Shown here piece by piece: positions 25,192 through 33,998 of a stretch of 35,579 bases of DNA. Numbering within the stretch: the first letter of the stretch is position 1; each line of letters opens with the position of its first letter. A program made the translations under genes and the position numbers. The notes beneath the pieces are model-generated. The model did not search any database and had not been told where the DNA came from. It saw nothing but the letters and a program-made list of their open reading frames with translations. Source of the DNA: Acidobacteriota bacterium (GTDB taxonomy: Bacteria; Acidobacteriota; Vicinamibacteria; Marinacidobacterales; Marinacidobacteraceae). The stretch is taken from contig JAJDUD010000062.1 of the NCBI GenBank assembly GCA_022826825.1, forward strand, positions 122,501 to 158,079. The letters run 5' to 3'.

Positions 25192-26373
25192 CTACGCCAA
25201 CCCTTCGCCGGCCGGCGGGGCGTGCGCGACGCGGGGAGGGCGGTGGTGCGTGAGGCCGAACGGGCGCAGGTCCCATTCCGGCGGCCGTTCCAGCGCGAAG
25301 TCCGCCATGATGCGGCCGACCACGCCGCAGAACTTGAAGCCGTGGCCCGAGAACCCCGCGGCGACGAAGACGTTCTCGTGGTCCGGATGGCGGTCGAGGA
25401 TGAAGTGCCCGTCCGGGCTGTTCGTGAACATGCACGCCGTCATCCGCCGGGTCGGCCCGTTCGCCCGGGGGAAGAACGCCTCGATCCCCTCGCGCAGGAC
25501 GGCTTCGTCCTCCGGGTGGCACTCCCGGTCCAGGGCGTCCGGGTCCGGAACCTCCTGCCGGAGGTGGTGGAACTTGCCGATCTTGAACCCCTCGCCCCGG
25601 TTGTCGGGGAAGCCGTAGAAGTTGCCGGCCGGGGACTCCATCACGAACACCGGGAACCGCTCCGGTTCGAACGCGGGCGGATCGAGTGGGTCGGTCCAGA
25701 GCATGACCTGCCGGACCGGGCGGCACATCGGCCCGAGAGCGGGCAGCAGCTCGCCCGCCCACGAACCGGCGGTGATCACCAGCTTCCGGGCCTCGTAGCG
25801 GGCGTCTTCGGTCTCGACCCGTACACCTGCCGAACCGACCTCCCAACCCCGCACCCGGACGCCGGTGGCGATGTCGGCCCCGAGGGAACGCGCCGCCGCC
25901 GCGTGGACCCCGATCGCCGTTTCGCAGTGCAGGTACCCCGCATCCGGCTGGTGGATCGCGTGCATCTCCCGAGGGAGTCCGTAGCCCGGGAACCGCCGGT
26001 TGACCTCGCCGGCGTCGAGCTGCTCGAACGGCAGGCCGTGTTCGATGCAGGACTTCAGGGACCCCTGGACGATGCCGCCCGACGGGGGCCCGATGTCGAG
26101 GCCGCCGGTCACCCGCAGGATGGACTCCCCGGAGAGTTCCTCGAGTTCGCGCCAGAGCCGATAGGCCTCCCGCAGCAGCGGGACGTAGTGGGAGCCCTCG
26201 GAATACGCGAGTCGGATGATGCGGGTCAGGCCGTGGGACGAGCCGAACGCGTGCGGGATCTCGAACCGCTCGAGGCCGAGCACCCGGGCGCCGCCCTTCG
26301 CCAGGTGGTAGACGGCGGCGCTGCCCATGCCGCCGACGCCGATGACGATGGCGTCGTAGGGGCGTGGCGTCAT
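25192..26373 (-). CDS. Monomeric sarcosine oxidase / N-methyltryptophan oxidase-like flavoenzyme
   Basis: 393 residues of the glucose-methanol-unrelated DAO family. A Rossmann FAD loop GVGGMGSAAVYHLAK (12-26), ERFEIPHAFGSSHG (35-48), RQVMLWTDP and a C-terminal FVAAGFSGHGFKFC are all typical. Cys314 in ACMFTNSPDGHF corresponds to the cysteine that binds FAD covalently in monomeric sarcosine oxidase. Expected reaction: oxidative demethylation of a secondary amine such as sarcosine, giving glycine, formaldehyde and hydrogen peroxide. The preferred amine cannot be read from sequence. It lies 21 bases after the broken toxin gene on the same strand. Confidence 0.9.
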   Translation of the reverse strand: MTPRPYDAIVIGVGGMGSAAVYHLAKGGARVLGLERFEIPHAFGSSHGLTRIIRLAYSEGSHYVPLLREAYRLWRELEELSGESILRVTGGLDIGPPSGGIVQGSLKSCIEHGLPFEQLDAGEVNRRFPGYGLPREMHAIHQPDAGYLHCETAIGVHAAAARSLGADIATGVRVRGWEVGSAGVRVETEDARYEARKLVITAGSWAGELLPALGPMCRPVRQVMLWTDPLDPPAFEPERFPVFVMESPAGNFYGFPDNRGEGFKIGKFHHLRQEVPDPDALDRECHPEDEAVLREGIEAFFPRANGPTRRMTACMFTNSPDGHFILDRHPDHENVFVAAGFSGHGFKFCGVVGRIMADFALERPPEWDLRPFGLTHHRPPRVAHAPPAGEGLA

Positions 26374-26394
26374 GGCGCGGTGCCGGTCAGCCGG

Positions 26395-26836
26395 TCACGA
26401 CTCCGAGAGCGGATCCACCACCGTGAGGAACGGGAAGCGGTGGAAGCCGGCGTCGCGGGTGCAGATGCGGCTGACGCCATGCTCACGCATCAGCACGGCG
26501 GTGTGTACGTCGTGCATCGCAATCCCGCGAAAATCGGGCAGTTCGGAAAGGGTCTGGGCGAGCACGGTCGCGTGCCGCGGAGTCGCGACGAGAAGTTCGA
26601 ACCCCGGCGGGGCGAGCAGGCTGGCCAGGAATGCCCGTGCCCCCTCCGCACTCCAGGGTGACCGGGGGGGCGCCCGGGTGCGTCGTCACCCGCAAGAACT
26701 CGTAGCAGACACTCCAGGTGAGAAACGCGGGTGCCGGACCGCGCCGCGCCCGGTCCAGAGCGCGGCGGCAGGACCGCCAACTGTCCGAACGCCGGTCGGC
26801 TGCGTACACCAGAACATTCGTGTCGGAGACCAGCAC
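26395..26836 (-). pseudogene. vapC: Frameshifted VapC PIN toxin gene
   Basis: The first part, from a GTG at 26836, reads LVSDTNVLVYAAD and later CYEFLRVTTHPGAPP, a normal PIN start with Asp and Glu in place. At a run of seven C (26664-26670, read on the reverse strand) the frame is lost. One fewer C restores a perfect continuation with ARAFLASLLAPPGFELL, IAMHDVHTAVLMREHGVS and CTRDAGFHRFP, ending at 26395-26397 and including the remaining acidic residues. So the gene is intact apart from one inserted base in a homopolymer. It may be a true inactivation, a slippage-regulated gene or an assembly error. Confidence 0.8.
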
Positions 26837-27120
26837 TAGGTTCCCCGATCAGAGCCGTACAGGGCGGCATCGCGATCCTCGTTCAGCACCCGGTCCAGGG
26901 CTTCGCGGTCAGCGATGTCCACCAGAAACCCGCCGCTGTCCCACGACGGCAGCGGCGGCAGGGGTTCACGCTCTGCCGGGCCGTCGGGAGCGGCGAGGAC
27001 GCGCCGGAGGCCCGCTTCCACGAGCGCCGACATCGTCGTTCCCCGCCGCGCCGCTTCCTCCTTCAACCGCCGCATGACCGGATCCGCAATGTTCAGCGTC
27101 GTCTTCACGTGGAAAACCAT
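26836..27120 (-). CDS. vapB: VapB-type antitoxin
   Basis: 94 residues. KTTLNIADPVMRRLKEEAARRG, followed by TTMSALVEAGLRRVL, is the ribbon-helix-helix segment of the VapB group, with a variable acidic C-terminal tail ending in a TAG that shares one base with the GTG start of the toxin gene. Homologues usually start at the KTTLN segment; a GTG at 27108 would give that shorter form. The antitoxin remains intact although its toxin gene is frameshifted. Confidence 0.85.
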   Translation of the reverse strand: MVFHVKTTLNIADPVMRRLKEEAARRGTTMSALVEAGLRRVLAAPDGPAEREPLPPLPSWDSGGFLVDIADREALDRVLNEDRDAALYGSDRGT

Positions 27121-27222
27121 ACACGCGTTGATCCGTAGGGGAGCGGACCTTCCGGCCCAACCCGCAACGGAGCCTCCGCCACGGGCGACCGGGAGGACGC
27201 CGCGACCGGGCGCCCTCGTCCG

Positions 27223-28653
27223 CTATCCCGGCCCGGTCACTCTCCTCAGGCGCACGACGGCGCCGGCGCCGGCCAGAACCAGGAGTCCTCCGAGCGCGGC
27301 GAGCGGAATCGCCGCCCGGGCCCTGACATCCCCCATCCGCTCGTCCACGAACCGGAACGACGGCAGTCCGGGCAGGACCTCGGCGGTCATCTGCTCCCCG
27401 GCGAGGATCGCCGGCACGAAGAAGGTCCGCCAGTGCTCCGCGAACTCGCGCACCTGGGACTGGAAGCGCGCGAAACGCGCGTCTCCGGTGCCGGCCGCGT
27501 CCAGCAGCGCCTCCTGCGTCAGGAGCGCCGGCGACAGGAACCGGTAGCGGCGCACCAGGGTCCGCTGGGCGGCCAGGCGCTCGTTGTAAACGCTGGTCAC
27601 CTCTTCCAGCCGGCGATTGACCGCGTCGGTGGCGGCCCACGCCAGCGCGGCGCGGTTCGCCTCCTCCGCCGCCACCCCGCCGGCCAGCTCGGGGTGGTCC
27701 TCGAGGTAGCGCGCCAGCAGTTCGCTCCGCTGGTTCACGGCCTCGTTCGAGGCCTCACGCTGGGCGGTGATCATCTCCACCCGGGACGGCAGCGGATGGA
27801 GCAGCCCGGCGGTGATGTTCACGCCGGCCGGAAGGACGACCACCAGGAGGAGCCAGGCGCCCACCAGCACGGTGGCGTTCCAGGCCGAGGACCGGCCAAG
27901 GCCGTTCACCCAGGCGGCCAGGGTGAACCAGAAGAGCGCGTAGGCGGCGACCGCCGCGCACCAGAGCGCGACCCGGCCCGGAGTCCCGAACCCTCCGGAG
28001 AAGAGCACCCCGAGCAGCGAGACGCCGAGCGCCAGCCCCATCACCAGGATCGCGCGGAAGGCCAGCTTGGCGGTGACCACCCCGCGGGCCGAGACCGGCT
28101 GGGAGAGGGTCAGCGCCAGCGTTCCCTGCTCCCGCTCACCCGAGAGCACGTTGAAGCTGAGCGCCAGGATCAGCAGCGGCAGCAGGTACACCACCACGAA
28201 GGCCAGATCGAAGCGCCCCACCAGCAGGTTCAGCGGGTTCTCGATCTCGCCGTTTTGCAGGAACGAGGACTCGTTGGTCTGGATGCTGACGTCGTAGTAG
28301 TAGGGCAACAGGTCGCTCTGTCCCACCGCGAGTGCCGTCAGCGGGCCGGGGTCCAGCACCGCGGTGTGGGCGCCCGAAGCCCCGCCGAGGACGCTGGGCG
28401 ACCGGGGGTCCCGGAACGGGGAGGACGGCCGTCCGCCGTCGGCGATGCGCTGGAGCTCGGCTTCGAAACCCTGCACGCGTTCGACGTTGCCTTCCCGGGC
28501 GGCGGCGAGGGTCTCTTCCTGGAAGTCCACCCAGGCCAGGCCGTTCGCGAGCGCGTAGGCGAACAGCAGAGCGAAGACCCCCAACACCAGGCCGAGTGCG
28601 CGGTCGGCCCGGAGCAGGCGCCACTCGTTCCGCAGGACGGTGCGGAGCATCAT
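27223..28653 (-). CDS. ABC-2 type transporter permease (DUF3526-like), second subunit
   Basis: 476-residue inner-membrane protein. An N-terminal helix (about 20-40) is followed by a large extracytoplasmic loop (about 45-160), then five or six helices, including VVVYLLPLLILALSFNVLSG with the EREQGTLALTLSQP coupling segment, a second charged loop (about 320-440) and a final helix. This two-loop layout matches the DUF3526/NosY-like permeases. It starts two bases after the stop of the sister permease gene. Together with the ATPase it should form a heterodimeric exporter; the substrate is unknown. Confidence 0.88.
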   Translation of the reverse strand: MMLRTVLRNEWRLLRADRALGLVLGVFALLFAYALANGLAWVDFQEETLAAAREGNVERVQGFEAELQRIADGGRPSSPFRDPRSPSVLGGASGAHTAVLDPGPLTALAVGQSDLLPYYYDVSIQTNESSFLQNGEIENPLNLLVGRFDLAFVVVYLLPLLILALSFNVLSGEREQGTLALTLSQPVSARGVVTAKLAFRAILVMGLALGVSLLGVLFSGGFGTPGRVALWCAAVAAYALFWFTLAAWVNGLGRSSAWNATVLVGAWLLLVVVLPAGVNITAGLLHPLPSRVEMITAQREASNEAVNQRSELLARYLEDHPELAGGVAAEEANRAALAWAATDAVNRRLEEVTSVYNERLAAQRTLVRRYRFLSPALLTQEALLDAAGTGDARFARFQSQVREFAEHWRTFFVPAILAGEQMTAEVLPGLPSFRFVDERMGDVRARAAIPLAALGGLLVLAGAGAVVRLRRVTGPG

Positions 28654-28655
28654 GG

Positions 28656-30065
28656 CTACGCGACCTCCGCGCGGCGCACCAGCGACCCGGCGGCCAGGAA
28701 GGCCACCACCAGCCACAGCCCGAGCATCGCGAGGGACAGGGTCCGGTTCTGCAGCACCCACCCGAGCGAGGGAGCGTCATAGTGGAAGGGTGGAACCTCC
28801 GCCCAGGAGTCCGCCGTGGCGATGTAGGTCTCCCCGGTGCGGGAGTTCTCCGCCAGGTCGCCGTTCATCCGGCGCATGAGGTCGCGCCGGTACCCCTCCG
28901 CCGCGGTGGCGAAGTGCCGGTGCTGCTCGACGTCGGTCCCGGCGAGCCCCATGGAGAGGGTGCGCACCGCGAGCAGCGGCGCCGCGACGGAGAGGGCCTC
29001 GTGAACGAGTCCCTGCTGCTCGAACCGGTTCCACAGGGCGCCGTAGTTCCGGTCGAAGATCTGGTTGGCGAACTCCTCGCTCTCCTGGAGGTACACGCCG
29101 ATGACGTTCACGGGGAGGTCGTCGACGGTCTCCACGCCGTGCTCCGCGAGCAGCCGGGCGGTCGTCTCTCCGCGGTCGGGACGCTCGATCCCCGGGACGC
29201 CGGACCGGATTTCCCGTTCCATGGTGCGGGCGAACTCGACGGCCGAAGGGGTGGGGTGCAGCCACTTGGAGAGGTCCACCGCAACGCGCGGCGCCACCAG
29301 CCCGTTCAGCACCCAGATCCCGAGCAGGGCCACCAGCGCCGTCCGGGCCGACCGGACCCACGCCGACACGGCGAGGGACAACGCGACGAAGACCCCGAAG
29401 TACGCGAGGTAGCCGGCGGCCAGCACCGTGCCCCGGGCGAAGGGCGTCGCGGCCGGGCCCGGGCTGCCGATGGTGATCGCGGCGCTTCCCACGATCGCCG
29501 CCGGAATCAGGAGCAGCGCGAGCGCGCCGGCCACCCCGAGGGCCTTGCCGAGGGCCAGGTCCCGCCGGGAGATTCCGGTCGCCAGGAGCTGCCGGAGCGT
29601 GCCCTGCTCGCGCTCCCCCGCGAGGGCGCCGAAGCCGAGCAGGATGATGAGCAGCGGCACCAGGTACTGGAGCACCTGCGCCGCCGTGAGCGCGCCGAGC
29701 CGCTGGCCCGCGGTCGCGTCCTGCGCCGGGCGCATGAGGAAGTCGTTCTGGCGGTGGGCCTCCAGCCAGACCGAAGTGCCGGTGTAGGGGTCCACCCCCT
29801 GGTCGAGGAACGACAGGGGCAGCCGCGGCTTGAAGGCGTAGATGCCGTAGTGCGCCGCCGAGTGGGGGTTCTTCTCCCCCTGGGACTCCCAGTGTTCGCG
29901 GGCCGTCTCCCGCGCCGCCGAGTGGGCGGCTTCGGCCCGCCGGGTCTCGACCAGGCCGCTCCCCAGCGAGACGAGCAGCAGCACGCCCACGATGGCCGCG
30001 CACCAGCGGAAGCGGCCGTCCCGGAGCAGGTCGGTGAACTCTTTTCTGACGATGTGCCGGATCAT
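28656..30065 (-). CDS. ABC-2 type transporter permease, first subunit
   Basis: 469 residues from the ATG at 30065, which has AGGAGG six bases upstream; a GTG one codon earlier is also possible. It has the same topology as the downstream permease: helix at about 20-40, extracytoplasmic loop, LVPLLIILLGFGALAG with the coupling segment EREQGTLRQLLATGISR, and long loop segments before the last helix. Paralogous to its neighbour, which suggests an old duplication. The gap to the ATPase stop is ten bases. Confidence 0.88.
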   Translation of the reverse strand: MIRHIVRKEFTDLLRDGRFRWCAAIVGVLLLVSLGSGLVETRRAEAAHSAARETAREHWESQGEKNPHSAAHYGIYAFKPRLPLSFLDQGVDPYTGTSVWLEAHRQNDFLMRPAQDATAGQRLGALTAAQVLQYLVPLLIILLGFGALAGEREQGTLRQLLATGISRRDLALGKALGVAGALALLLIPAAIVGSAAITIGSPGPAATPFARGTVLAAGYLAYFGVFVALSLAVSAWVRSARTALVALLGIWVLNGLVAPRVAVDLSKWLHPTPSAVEFARTMEREIRSGVPGIERPDRGETTARLLAEHGVETVDDLPVNVIGVYLQESEEFANQIFDRNYGALWNRFEQQGLVHEALSVAAPLLAVRTLSMGLAGTDVEQHRHFATAAEGYRRDLMRRMNGDLAENSRTGETYIATADSWAEVPPFHYDAPSLGWVLQNRTLSLAMLGLWLVVAFLAAGSLVRRAEVA

Positions 30066-30075
30066 CACTGTCCTC

Positions 30076-30864
30076 CTACTCGTGCATGTGGTCGAGGTAG
30101 ATGCGCTCGAGGTCGGCGTGGCCGATCTCGTCGGTGCTCAGCTCGGTGACCAGCCGGCCGTGCCGCATGATCCCGATCCGGGTGCCCGACTCCTTCGCGC
30201 GAAACAGGTCGTGGGTCGCCATCAACACCGCCACCCCCCGGCCCCGGAGCGTCTCGATCAGCTCGGAGAACTCCCGGGAGGCCTTGGGATCGAGCCCGGA
30301 GGTGGGCTCGTCGAGCAGCAGCGCCTCGGCGTCCTTCGCCACCGCGATGGCGATCCCGACCTTCTGGCGCATGCCCTTCGAGTACTCGGCGACCCGGCGC
30401 CCGACGGCCGGACGGGGCAGCCCGACATCCACCAGGATCTCGGTCAGGCGCTCCGTCGAGAGCGTCTCCCGGCCACCGAGCGCCGCGAAATACTGGAGGT
30501 TCTCGAGGCCGCTCAGGTTGCGGTAGAGCATGACCTGCTCGGGCACGTAGGCCAGGCGCCGCCTGGCGTCGAGCGCACTCCGCGCCACGTCGAAGCCGGA
30601 GACCCGGACGCTGCCGGAATCCGGTTCGATGAACCCGAGGAACAGGTGGATGGTGGTGGTCTTGCCGGCGCCGTTCGGGCCCAGCAGACAGTAGACCTCG
30701 CCCGGCTGAATGGACAGGTCGAGACCGGCCACGGCCTCGATGTCGCCATAGCGCTTGACGAGGGAGCGGGCCTCGAGGACGGGATCCTCCAACGCGGCCT
30801 CGCGGACGGGAATGGCTGGAGCCTCGCCGGCGGCGGGGGTCTCCAGGACGGCTTGGGTGGACAT
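30076..30864 (-). CDS. ABC transporter ATP-binding subunit (ABC-2 exporter)
   Basis: 262 residues from the ATG at 30864, preceded by GGGAGGAG. Walker A is GPNGAGKT, the signature is YSKGMRQKVGIA (the SKGM form usual in ABC-2 exporters), Walker B is ALLLDEPTSGLDP, and the switch His is in MATHD. An extra N-terminal stretch of about 35 residues rich in Ala and Glu precedes the domain. It energises the two permeases encoded immediately downstream. Confidence 0.93.
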   Translation of the reverse strand: MSTQAVLETPAAGEAPAIPVREAALEDPVLEARSLVKRYGDIEAVAGLDLSIQPGEVYCLLGPNGAGKTTTIHLFLGFIEPDSGSVRVSGFDVARSALDARRRLAYVPEQVMLYRNLSGLENLQYFAALGGRETLSTERLTEILVDVGLPRPAVGRRVAEYSKGMRQKVGIAIAVAKDAEALLLDEPTSGLDPKASREFSELIETLRGRGVAVLMATHDLFRAKESGTRIGIMRHGRLVTELSTDEIGHADLERIYLDHMHE

Positions 30865-30969
30865 CGGACTCTCCTCCCGGATGAGGGAACGCCGGCGCCC
30901 CGAAACGGGCGCGGGCGCCACAACAGGACAAGGCAGCCGGCCCGCGGGCCGGCTACGGCTGCTGCGGAG

Positions 30970-31245
30970 TCAGACGGGGGGCGCCCGGGACCCGCCCCCC
31001 GTGGGCGTGATCCCGTAGACGCGCGGAACGGCAACCGGGACGACCGCCGCGCGGACGGCCGGGTCCGGATTCGCCGGGAGGCCGGACGCGATGAAGGGCG
31101 CGTCCTGGGCGTGGCAGAGGACGCAATGCTCCCCCTGCCCCTCGACCTCGTCGTGCAGATGAGGGCCGGCGCCGAACGCCAGCAACGCGAGCGCCGCAAG
31201 GGCAGCCCACGGAAGCATCCGGCGCCAGTTCCGCATGGCGCGCAT
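30970..31245 (-). CDS. Small exported His/Cys protein with CxxCH motif
   Basis: 91 residues from the ATG at 31245 (or 82 from 31236). A signal or anchor helix (about 10-26, LPWAALAALALLAFGAG) is followed by HLHDEVEGQGEHCVLCHAQ, giving His29, His31, His40, Cys41, Cys44 and His45. CVLCH fits the CxxCH heme-attachment pattern, but the clustered His also fits a metal-binding small protein of the DUF2946-like kind. The gene stands 105 bases upstream of the ABC ATPase on the same strand and may be its operon leader. A copper or heme link to the exporter is only a guess. Confidence 0.6.
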   Translation of the reverse strand: MRAMRNWRRMLPWAALAALALLAFGAGPHLHDEVEGQGEHCVLCHAQDAPFIASGLPANPDPAVRAAVVPVAVPRVYGITPTGGGSRAPPV

Positions 31246-31320
31246 TCTTGGCCGTTCGGGCGGAAGCGTCAAGTTGCTTCCGTTTCGGAGTTCCGAACTG
31301 CCGCTCCGCCGGATCCCGCT

Positions 31321-32021
31321 TCGCGCGCGGCAGCGGAGCGCCGGTCTCTGACCGGCATCGCGGCCGCAGGCCGCGAAACTCCCGGCGCCGCGACGCCCCG
31401 TCGCGGGAACCCGAAACGAAGACGACGAAGCGACGTACGCGCGCCGTTGTCGCCGCGCCGTTCCCTTTGGCGAGCGCGCCATCCGGCGAAAGGAAGCCTT
31501 GCAGTTTCGCCCGCTGCGCGAGCGATGCCGGCCGGAGGCCGGCGCTCCACTGCCGTGCGCGCTTCGGGCGGGTTGTCGGAACGCGGTTTCGTAGCCCTTG
31601 CGGGCCGCGAAATCCGCACGCCGCCGTTCACGCACGTCACCCCCCGCCCACCACCACACCGCTCCCTCGCGCCAGTCGCGCGCGGCAGCGGAGGGCCGGT
31701 CTCTGACCGGCATCGCGGCCGCAGGCCGCGAAACACCGGCCCCGTCCCGGGAACCTGAAACGAAGACGACGAAGAGCCCTACGCGCTTGCAGTTGTCCCC
31801 GCGCCGTTCCCTTTGCCGAGGGCGCCATGCGGCGAGAGGAAGCCCGGGAGTTTCGCCCGCTGCGCGGGCGATGCCGGTCGGAGACCGGCGCTCCACTGCC
31901 GTGCGCGCTTCGGGCGGGTTGTCGGAGCGCGGTTTCGTATCCCTTGCGGGCCGCGAAACCCGCACGCCGCCTTTCACGCACGTCACACCCCGCCCACCAC
32001 CACAACGCTCCCTCGCGCCAA
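31321..32021 (+). repeat. Tandem pair of BIME-like units
   Basis: Two diverged tandem units, 31321-31675 (355 bases) and 31676-32021 (346 bases), with the start of a third at 32022. Each has an inverted-orientation hairpin (GCCGGTC-TCT-GACCGGC, then CGGCC-GCA-GGCCG) near its start. Each has a direct-orientation hairpin later (GCCGGCC-GGA-GGCCGGC in unit 1, GCCGGTC-GGA-GACCGGC in unit 2). Opposed hairpins separated by a spacer are the layout of bacterial interspersed mosaic elements. Apart from repeats, 31246-32193 holds no recognised gene. Confidence 0.88.
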
Positions 32022-32027
32022 TCGCGC

Positions 32028-32193
32028 GCGAGGACGCACCGGCGCCCCCGGGACCGCATCGACTTCGGCCAACGTCAGCCGTTCGCCGGCGAGCACTTTG
32101 GCTTCCACCTGCCGGGCGATGGCCCGCTTGTAGTCCCTGACCTCTCCCTCGAAACGCACGCGCGAACGGAGAAACCGACTCGGTCCAATGCAG
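32028..32193 (-). other. Possible gene fragment, unassigned
   Basis: Read on the reverse strand, one frame contains RVRFEGEVRDYKRAIAR and VLAGERLTLAEVDAVPG, a composition more protein-like than its surroundings. No start, no family and no complete frame were identified. It may be a relic cut off by the adjacent repeat. Confidence 0.25.
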
Positions 32194-32973
32194 CTACGCG
32201 GGTCCGGGCGTTTCGATCTCGAACCGCCCCTGCGAGGGCGAATACCGGATGGCGTCGGTATCGAAGGCGCGGCCGACCGCCCCGCTCCGGCTGAGCGCCT
32301 CCGGCGTGCCGACCGAGAATCCACCCGCGCCGTCGAGCAGCCAGACGCTGTCGGAGAGCTGCAGCGACAGGTCGAGGTCGTGGCTCGAGAGCAGCACGAC
32401 CTGCCCCTTCGCCTTCGCCTGGGAACGCAGGAGGGCCATGATCTCGACCCGGCTCGGAAGATCCAGAAAGGCCGTGATCTCGTCGAGGACCATGAGACGC
32501 GGGGTCTGCGCGAGCGCCCGCGCGATCATGACGCGCTGCCGCTCCCCGTCGCTGAGATGGCTGAAGTAGCGGCGCCGGAACGGCTCGATGCCCATGACCG
32601 CGACCGCGTCGGCGATGGCGGCCCGGTCATCGTCCCCCAGTCGGCCCTCCCAGGTGGTGAAGGGCTGCCGGGCCAGCGCGATGACGTCCTCGACGCGCAG
32701 GCCCGGATTGAACGCCCGCTCGGTCAGTACCACCGCGATCCGGCGGGCGCGCGTCCCCGGACGCATGGAAGCGACGTTCTCGCCGTCAAGCGCCGCGACG
32801 CCGCCCAGCGCCGGCTGCAGGCCCGCGATGGTGCGCATGAGGGTCGATTTCCCGGCCCCGTTGCGGCCCAGGATGCAGATGAAGTCGCCCGGGTCGGCCG
32901 ATACGTCCATGCCGGAAAGGAGCGCGCCGCCCGCGCCGCGATATCCCACGGCGAGGGACCGGAGATCGAGCAT
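32194..32973 (-). CDS. ABC importer ATP-binding subunit (FecE/BtuD-like)
   Basis: 259 residues. Walker A is GRNGAGKST, the signature is LSDGERQRVMIARALAQ (SDGE in place of SGGE), Walker B is LMVLDEITAFLD (Ile where Pro is common), and the switch is SSHDLDLSLQ. Relatives drive iron-siderophore, heme or cobalamin import. The start ATG shares one base with the TAA of the permease gene (TAATG), a typical coupled arrangement in a binding protein-permease-ATPase operon. Confidence 0.92.
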   Translation of the reverse strand: MLDLRSLAVGYRGAGGALLSGMDVSADPGDFICILGRNGAGKSTLMRTIAGLQPALGGVAALDGENVASMRPGTRARRIAVVLTERAFNPGLRVEDVIALARQPFTTWEGRLGDDDRAAIADAVAVMGIEPFRRRYFSHLSDGERQRVMIARALAQTPRLMVLDEITAFLDLPSRVEIMALLRSQAKAKGQVVLLSSHDLDLSLQLSDSVWLLDGAGGFSVGTPEALSRSGAVGRAFDTDAIRYSPSQGRFEIETPGPA

Positions 32974-33998
32974 TACCGCCACTGCCTCACGGCCGGTGAG
33001 AAGACCAGGATCAGGATCACGACCGGAGCGCCGAGGATCGCGAGGATCGCGTTCAGGTGCAGGAAGTGCTGCTCCCAGGGCGCGTGGACGATGGCGTCGC
33101 CGGCCAGGGCCAGCAGGGCGCCGCCGAGCGCGGCGAGCGGGAGGAGCGGGAGGATCCGCGCCGTTCCCGCGAGCGCCCGGGCGAAGTGGGGGGCGATGAG
33201 GCCGACGAAGCTGACCGGGCCGCAGAACGCCACCACCGGCGCCACCAGCAGCACCGTCGCCGCCAGCACGGCGTGTCTCAGGGAGGTCACCTTGACGCCG
33301 AGGCTGCGGGCGTAGGTCTCGCCCAGCAGCAGCGAACTGAGCGGCTTGGCCGTCGCGACGGCCACCCCGGCGCCGATGAGGATCGGCAGGAGGAGCCACG
33401 GCAGCGCCGACGGAGCGATCGCCGCGAAGCTCGCATCCTGCCACCCGCCGTAGACCCGGCCGCCGGCGCGGGCGGCGAAATGAAGAAGGACGCTCGTGAG
33501 ACCCTGCGAGGTGAACCCGAGCATCAGGCCGATGACGAGCAGCGTGATGGCGCCGACGCGGCGGCCGAGCGCGAGCATGAAGAGCGCCGCCGCCGCGACT
33601 CCCGCGGCGGCCGCGAGCGTGATGCTGGGGCCTTCCAAGACGGTGAGGAAGGAGACGGCCGCGGGACCGGCGAAGGCCGCCGCGGTCACCGTGAGCGCCA
33701 CGCCGAACTGGCCGCCGGCGAGCAGGCCGAGCGACCACGCGTCGGCGACCGGGTTCCGGAACAGCGCCTGCATCAGCACCCCCGCCATGCCGAGCGCGGC
33801 GCCGGCGATGATCGCGGCGGCCACCCGCGGGAGGCGGATTTCGAGAACGATCTGGCGGGCCAGGTCGCTCGACTGCGTCCCGGTCAACGCGCCGACGGTG
33901 TCGGCCAGGGGCAGCGCGATCTGCCCGCAGGTCAGCGTCAGCAGCGACAGTCCGGCGAGCGCGGCGATGAGGGCCGCGACTCTACTGGTGATCCGCAT
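32973..33998 (-). CDS. ABC importer permease (FecCD/BtuC family)
   Basis: 341-residue inner-membrane protein with about ten helices. The family motifs RLPRVAAAIIAGAALGMAGVLMQALFRNPVADAWSLG (written here only in part: RLPRVAAAIIAG and FRNPVADAWSLG), ETYARSLGV (the coupling loop region) and GPVSFVGLIAPHFAR are all present. It forms the transmembrane dimer for a ferric-siderophore, heme or cobalamin importer. The start overlaps the end of the binding-protein gene by 17 bases. Confidence 0.93.
   Translation of the reverse strand: MRITSRVAALIAALAGLSLLTLTCGQIALPLADTVGALTGTQSSDLARQIVLEIRLPRVAAAIIAGAALGMAGVLMQALFRNPVADAWSLGLLAGGQFGVALTVTAAAFAGPAAVSFLTVLEGPSITLAAAAGVAAAALFMLALGRRVGAITLLVIGLMLGFTSQGLTSVLLHFAARAGGRVYGGWQDASFAAIAPSALPWLLLPILIGAGVAVATAKPLSSLLLGETYARSLGVKVTSLRHAVLAATVLLVAPVVAFCGPVSFVGLIAPHFARALAGTARILPLLPLAALGGALLALAGDAIVHAPWEQHFLHLNAILAILGAPVVILILVFSPAVRQWR

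Noticed and set aside
26490..26870. Alternative reverse-strand frame overlapping the third VapC locus
   Set aside because: Its sequence has no PIN motifs; it is a neighbouring frame of the frameshifted toxin gene.
31246..32193. Several overlapping frames with recurring RCRSETG-like peptides
   Set aside because: Translations of BIME-like repeats, without start signals or conservation across units.
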